DNA from: Robinsoniella sp.
Lineage (GTDB): Bacteria; Bacillota; Clostridia; Lachnospirales; Lachnospiraceae
Reading direction: 5' to 3'
DNA: 53,827 bases
Assembly (NCBI GenBank): GCA_023664735.1
Contig: JAMPFB010000001.1
Span: 79,297 to 133,123 of the forward strand
Both the position numbers and the translations under genes were made by a program. Positions 50,802 to 53,827 of this stretch are shown here, piece after piece. How positions within the stretch are numbered: the stretch's first letter is position 1; each line of letters starts with the position of its first letter. The notes under the pieces are model-generated. The model was not told the DNA's origin and searched no databases. It saw only the letters and a program-made list of their open reading frames with translations.

Positions 50802-52025
50802 ATGTCATTAAACAAAAAATCAGTTGATGATATCAACGTAAGCGGAAAGCGCGTGCTTGTAAGATGCGATTTCAATGTACCTTTAAAGGATGGACAGATT
50901 ACAGATGAAACACGTATCAAAGCAGCTCTTCCAACCATCGAAAAATTAATCAAGGACGGTGGCAAGGTAATCCTTTGCTCCCATCTTGGCAAAGTGAAAA
51001 ATGGTCCCAATGAAGGTGAATCCTTAGCGCCTGTTGCCAAGAGACTTTCTGAAAAATTAGGAAAAGAAGTAAACTTTGTAGCAGATGACAACGTAACAGG
51101 GGAAGCTGCAACGAATGCTGTTGCGGCTATGAAGGAAGGAGATGTGGTATTACTTCAGAATACACGTTTCCGTGGTGCAGAAGAAACCAAAAACGGAGAG
51201 ACATTCTCCAAGGAATTAGCAGATCTTTGCGATGCCTATGTATGTGATGCTTTCGGTTCCTCTCACAGAGCACATGCTTCTGTTGCAGGCGTAACGGAAG
51301 TTGTACGTGCAAAGGGCGGGGAATGTGCAGTTGGATATTTAATGCAGAAGGAAATTGATTTTCTTGGAAATGCAGTAGAAAATCCGGTAAGGCCATTCGT
51401 TGCAATTCTTGGTGGCGCAAAGGTTGCTGACAAATTAAACGTTATCAACAACTTACTGGAAAAATGTGATACCTTGATTATTGGAGGCGGTATGGCATTT
51501 ACTTTCTTAAAAGCAAAAGGCTATGAAGTAGGAAATTCCTTAGTAGATAATGAGAAGCTTGATTATTGTAAAGAAATGATGGAAAAGGCTGAAAAGCTTG
51601 GCAAGAAGCTATTGCTTCCGGTAGATACCACTATTGCAGCTTCTTTCCCAAATCCGATTGATGCCAATATTGATGTTCAGGTTGTAGATGCAGACAAGAT
51701 TCCAGCAGATATGGAAGGTCTTGACATCGGTACAAAGACAGCAGAATTATATGCAGATGCAGTAAAATCTGCAAAGACCGTTGTTTGGAACGGACCTATG
51801 GGCGTATTTGAGAATCCGATTCTTGCAAAGGGTACCATTGCCGTTGCAAAGGCCTTGGCTGAAACAGATGCTACCACGATTATCGGTGGCGGTGATTCTG
51901 CTGCAGCAGTAAACCAGTTAGGCTTTGCTGACAAGATGTCCCATATTTCAACGGGCGGTGGCGCTTCCCTTGAATTCTTAGAGGGCAAGGTACTTCCGGG
52001 TGTAGCAGCAGCAGATGACAAATAG
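50802..52025 (+). CDS. pgk: Phosphoglycerate kinase
   Basis: This 407-residue enzyme makes ATP and 3-phosphoglycerate from 1,3-bisphosphoglycerate. Landmarks: [17 protein letters not shown] (about 14-30), [22 protein letters not shown], and the C-terminal nucleotide-binding [12 protein letters not shown] (about 364-375). The frame opens at 50769, but AGGAGG at 50789-50794 selects ATG 50802. Part of the gap-pgk-tpiA cluster. Likely highly expressed. Confidence 0.97.
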   Translation: MSLNKKSVDDINVSGKRVLVRCDFNVPLKDGQITDETRIKAALPTIEKLIKDGGKVILCSHLGKVKNGPNEGESLAPVAKRLSEKLGKEVNFVADDNVTGEAATNAVAAMKEGDVVLLQNTRFRGAEETKNGETFSKELADLCDAYVCDAFGSSHRAHASVAGVTEVVRAKGGECAVGYLMQKEIDFLGNAVENPVRPFVAILGGAKVADKLNVINNLLEKCDTLIIGGGMAFTFLKAKGYEVGNSLVDNEKLDYCKEMMEKAEKLGKKLLLPVDTTIAASFPNPIDANIDVQVVDADKIPADMEGLDIGTKTAELYADAVKSAKTVVWNGPMGVFENPILAKGTIAVAKALAETDATTIIGGGDSAAAVNQLGFADKMSHISTGGGASLEFLEGKVLPGVAAADDK

Positions 52026-52084
52026 TTGCGTAGTTCCTGCCATGGCTCCATATAGGATAAATGATGGAGAAATAAAAGCAATTA

Positions 52085-52170
52085 TTTGTAAAATATAGGC
52101 ATTTATTAAAGCAAGTAATTATAAAGCAAGTATTTATAAAACAAAATATTTATAAAACAAGTAATTGCAA
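52085..52170 (+). repeat. Short AT-rich direct repeats between pgk and tpiA
   Basis: Variants of AAAGCAAGTAATTATA and AAACAAAATATTTATA repeat four to five times. The stretch is simple sequence with no hairpin. No promoter was recognised. Confidence 0.6.
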
Positions 52171-52207
52171 AAGCAAAATAGAATAAAATAAAAGGAGATA
52201 TACCAAA

Positions 52208-52957
52208 ATGGCTAGAAAAAAAATCATTGCCGGAAACTGGAAAATGAACATGACACCCAGTGAAGCGGTAGAATTGATCAACACATTAAAACCATTAGTA
52301 GCTACTGAGGAAGCAGATGTTGTTTTCTGTGTGCCGGCTATTGACATTATTCCTGCTATGGAAGCAGCAAAAGGCTCAAACATCCAAATTGGTGCAGAAA
52401 ATATGTACTTTGAGGAAAAGGGCGCATACACAGGAGAAATTGCTCCGGCTATGCTTACTGATGTAGGAGTGAAATATGTTATCATCGGACATTCCGAAAG
52501 AAGAGAGTATTTTGCAGAAACTGATGAAACTGTTAACAAAAAGGTATTAAAGGCATTCGAGCATGGCATTACACCAATCGTATGCTGTGGCGAGACACTG
52601 ACCCAGAGAGAGCAGGGCGTTACCATTGATTTCATCCGTCAACAGATTAAGATTGCCTTCTTAAATGTAACAGCAGATCAGGCAAAAACAGCAGTTATTG
52701 CTTATGAGCCAATCTGGGCAATTGGAACAGGCAAGACAGCTACTTCCGATCAGGCGCAGGAAGTCTGCTCCGCTATTCGTGGATGCATTGGAGAAATTTA
52801 TGATGAAGCTACGGCAGAAGCAATCCGTATTCAGTACGGCGGTTCCGTAAATGCTTCCACTGCAGCAGAATTATTTGCAAAGCCAGATATTGACGGTGGT
52901 CTTGTAGGCGGTGCGGCATTAAAGCCGGATTTTGGAAAAATCGTGAATTATAAATAA
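52208..52957 (+). CDS. tpiA: Triosephosphate isomerase
   Basis: This 249-residue barrel enzyme interconverts dihydroxyacetone phosphate and glyceraldehyde 3-phosphate. Active-site residues: Asn/Lys in AGNWKMN (about 8-14), His in [12 protein letters not shown] (about 92-103), Glu in [12 protein letters not shown] (about 164-175) and the phosphate loop [15 protein letters not shown] precedes the start. A terminator follows 25 bp after the stop. Confidence 0.97.
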   Translation: MARKKIIAGNWKMNMTPSEAVELINTLKPLVATEEADVVFCVPAIDIIPAMEAAKGSNIQIGAENMYFEEKGAYTGEIAPAMLTDVGVKYVIIGHSERREYFAETDETVNKKVLKAFEHGITPIVCCGETLTQREQGVTIDFIRQQIKIAFLNVTADQAKTAVIAYEPIWAIGTGKTATSDQAQEVCSAIRGCIGEIYDEATAEAIRIQYGGSVNASTAAELFAKPDIDGGLVGGAALKPDFGKIVNYK

Positions 52958-52982
52958 GTTTTTTGAATCATACAAAAGTAAT

Positions 52983-53025
52983 AAAGACATCCAGAAAGCC
53001 AGTGATGGTTTTGGGATGTCTTTTT
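52983..53025 (+). terminator. Rho-independent terminator after tpiA
   Basis: AAAGACATCC (52983-52992) pairs with GGATGTCTTT (53014-53023), followed by further T residues. Confidence 0.8.
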
Positions 53026-53111
53026 CAATTATGGGAATCCTGCTGCTTGTTAGGAATATAGACATTATTCCTGATTTATGTATCTTTTCTTTACAAGAAA
53101 GTGAAAATCGC

Positions 53112-53140
53112 TTGTAATTGAAAGATATTTTCGGTATACT
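53112..53140 (+). promoter_or_regulatory. Predicted promoter of the secreted protein gene
   Basis: TTGTAA (53112-53117) and TATACT (53135-53140) are 17 bp apart. The start codon is 38 bp downstream. Confidence 0.5.
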
Positions 53141-53177
53141 TGTTTCATCATAAATTGCTCATAGAAAGGAGAATAAA

Positions 53178-53756
53178 ATGAATTCAATCAAAAGAAGGAA
53201 ATCTACAATGCTTGTATGCTTGAGTTTGGTAATGGCATTGGTGCTGACTACATTAGCGCCCACTGCCAGCATGGAGGTGCAGGCGGCAAGAAAGGTTACG
53301 ACAAATTATAATTACAAAAAGGCGCCTGCTGTAAAAACGGGTACGACTATCGTAACTGCAAGACCTTATAAAGCGGCTAATTATAAGAAAAAGAATCTGG
53401 CGGCAGTTGGTTTTGTAAAGTTTAAAGCTCCAAAAGCAGGAACTTATCAGTTTACTATTTCAAAGATAGCCGCAAAAGGGAATCCTACCGCTTATGCAAA
53501 CGGAGCTGTTACCTTTATGACAGGAAAGGGGAGCAATATATATCCATCTAAATACGTACAGGTAAAAACCAAGGGAGGAAAAACGACTACGTTGTATGTA
53601 TGTTCTCAGGATTATACAAAAGGTCAAAAGATAACAACTGCAACATTTCTTACGTCCCGTACAGCAACTGTGAAGCTGAGCAAGGGACAAGAGATATATT
53701 TGGATTTCAATAACAGCGTGACAAATACATGCACTTTGAAAATTAAAAAGAAATAA
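53178..53756 (+). CDS. Small secreted lysine-rich protein of unknown function
   Basis: This 192-residue protein begins with a signal peptide (basic MNSIKRRKS, hydrophobic 11-28, probable cleavage after VQA near residue 36). The mature part is rich in Lys, Thr, Tyr and Ala and has regular strands (VGFVKFKAPKAGTYQFTISK, about 76-95), like small beta-sandwich carbohydrate- or wall-binding modules. No family was recognised and no LPxTG or transmembrane anchor is present. AAAGGAG lies upstream. It may bind the cell wall by charge, which is inference. Confidence 0.8.
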   Translation: MNSIKRRKSTMLVCLSLVMALVLTTLAPTASMEVQAARKVTTNYNYKKAPAVKTGTTIVTARPYKAANYKKKNLAAVGFVKFKAPKAGTYQFTISKIAAKGNPTAYANGAVTFMTGKGSNIYPSKYVQVKTKGGKTTTLYVCSQDYTKGQKITTATFLTSRTATVKLSKGQEIYLDFNNSVTNTCTLKIKKK

Positions 53757-53772
53757 TTGTGTGGAAAAATAA

Positions 53773-53827
53773 GTAACAGTTCAGCCTGTTTTTTTGAAGG
53801 TAACGGTTAAGCCGGACGCAACAGAGG
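53773..53827 (+). repeat. Family B terminus followed by family A left end (cut by window end)
   Basis: GTAACAGTTCAGCCTG (53773-53788) is a family B terminus. GTAACGGTTAAGCC follows at about 53799, then GGACGCAACAGAGG, the start of a family A element (A6) continuing past the window. The block lies 16 bp after the last gene. Confidence 0.75.

Overview
The window comes from a low-GC, spore-forming anaerobic Firmicute, most likely a Lachnospiraceae (Clostridia). The evidence is the gene content and order: pyrH-frr-uppS-cdsA-dxr-rseP, nudF/spoIIM/xerD synteny, a SpoVB-like flippase, a nifS-nifU-mnmA sulfur relay, gap-pgk-tpiA, many XRE regulators, and strong AGGAGG-type ribosome binding sites. No rRNA, tRNA, CRISPR array, complete IS or prophage was seen. 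Assignments rest on reading motifs by eye; no database search was run.

Layout. 1-4935: an operon of a circularly permuted ATP-grasp protein, an alpha-E protein, a transglutaminase-like protein and two M14/AstE-type proteins. 5449-5937: a PurE-like protein with altered active-site motifs. 6183-7957: ECF sigma factor and membrane partner. 8296-11852: membrane-anchored amidohydrolase, XRE-AbrB fusion regulator, HipA-like kinase and small partner. 12139-16138: BceAB-type ABC transporter and an XRE regulator. 16654-20624: flavoprotein, XRE, CarD-like, YqeY and HD-GYP-like proteins. 20730-28139: polysaccharide deacetylase, bactofilin, then the UMP kinase/RRF/isoprenoid/phospholipid/site-2 protease cluster. 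28515-31365: PP2C phosphatase and Ser/Thr kinase, with unusual tandem repeats around both. 32290-36759: aminotransferase, Nudix hydrolase, Ca/Na antiporter, SpoIIM, XerD. 37036-39502 (minus): DAHP synthase and SpoVB-like flippase. 39635-42425: nifS-nifU-mnmA. 43118-46412: a conserved hypothetical, HisK-type phosphatase, a RelB/YoeB-type toxin-antitoxin pair and a LysR regulator. 46731-48804: flavodoxin, cupin, carboxymuconolactone decarboxylase-like and HAD genes. 49537-52957: gap, pgk, tpiA. 53178-53756: a small secreted protein.

The most unusual content is between the genes. Two families of long palindromic elements recur. Family A is about 227 bp: a basal stem of about 60 bp carrying two inner hairpins. 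There are four full copies, one decayed copy and one cut by the window end, and every copy follows the stop codon of a plus-strand gene. Family B is 74-236 bp: nested arms around a conserved core with GCGAAAGC or GCGAGAGC. There are several full copies, miniature versions and single termini. Within both families, arm sequence differs between copies yet stays complementary within each copy. A and B often sit side by side and share a GGACG border motif. This fits a structured RNA or a hairpin-dependent non-autonomous mobile element. It is the best candidate here for something undescribed.

Other points of note: the second M14-type protein has lost its predicted zinc-binding histidines, next to an intact paralogue; a possible HipA-like three-gene kinase module; a possible internal start inside the bactofilin gene; a perfect 16-bp palindrome at the predicted gap transcription start; and a truncated Fic gene next to a family B element.
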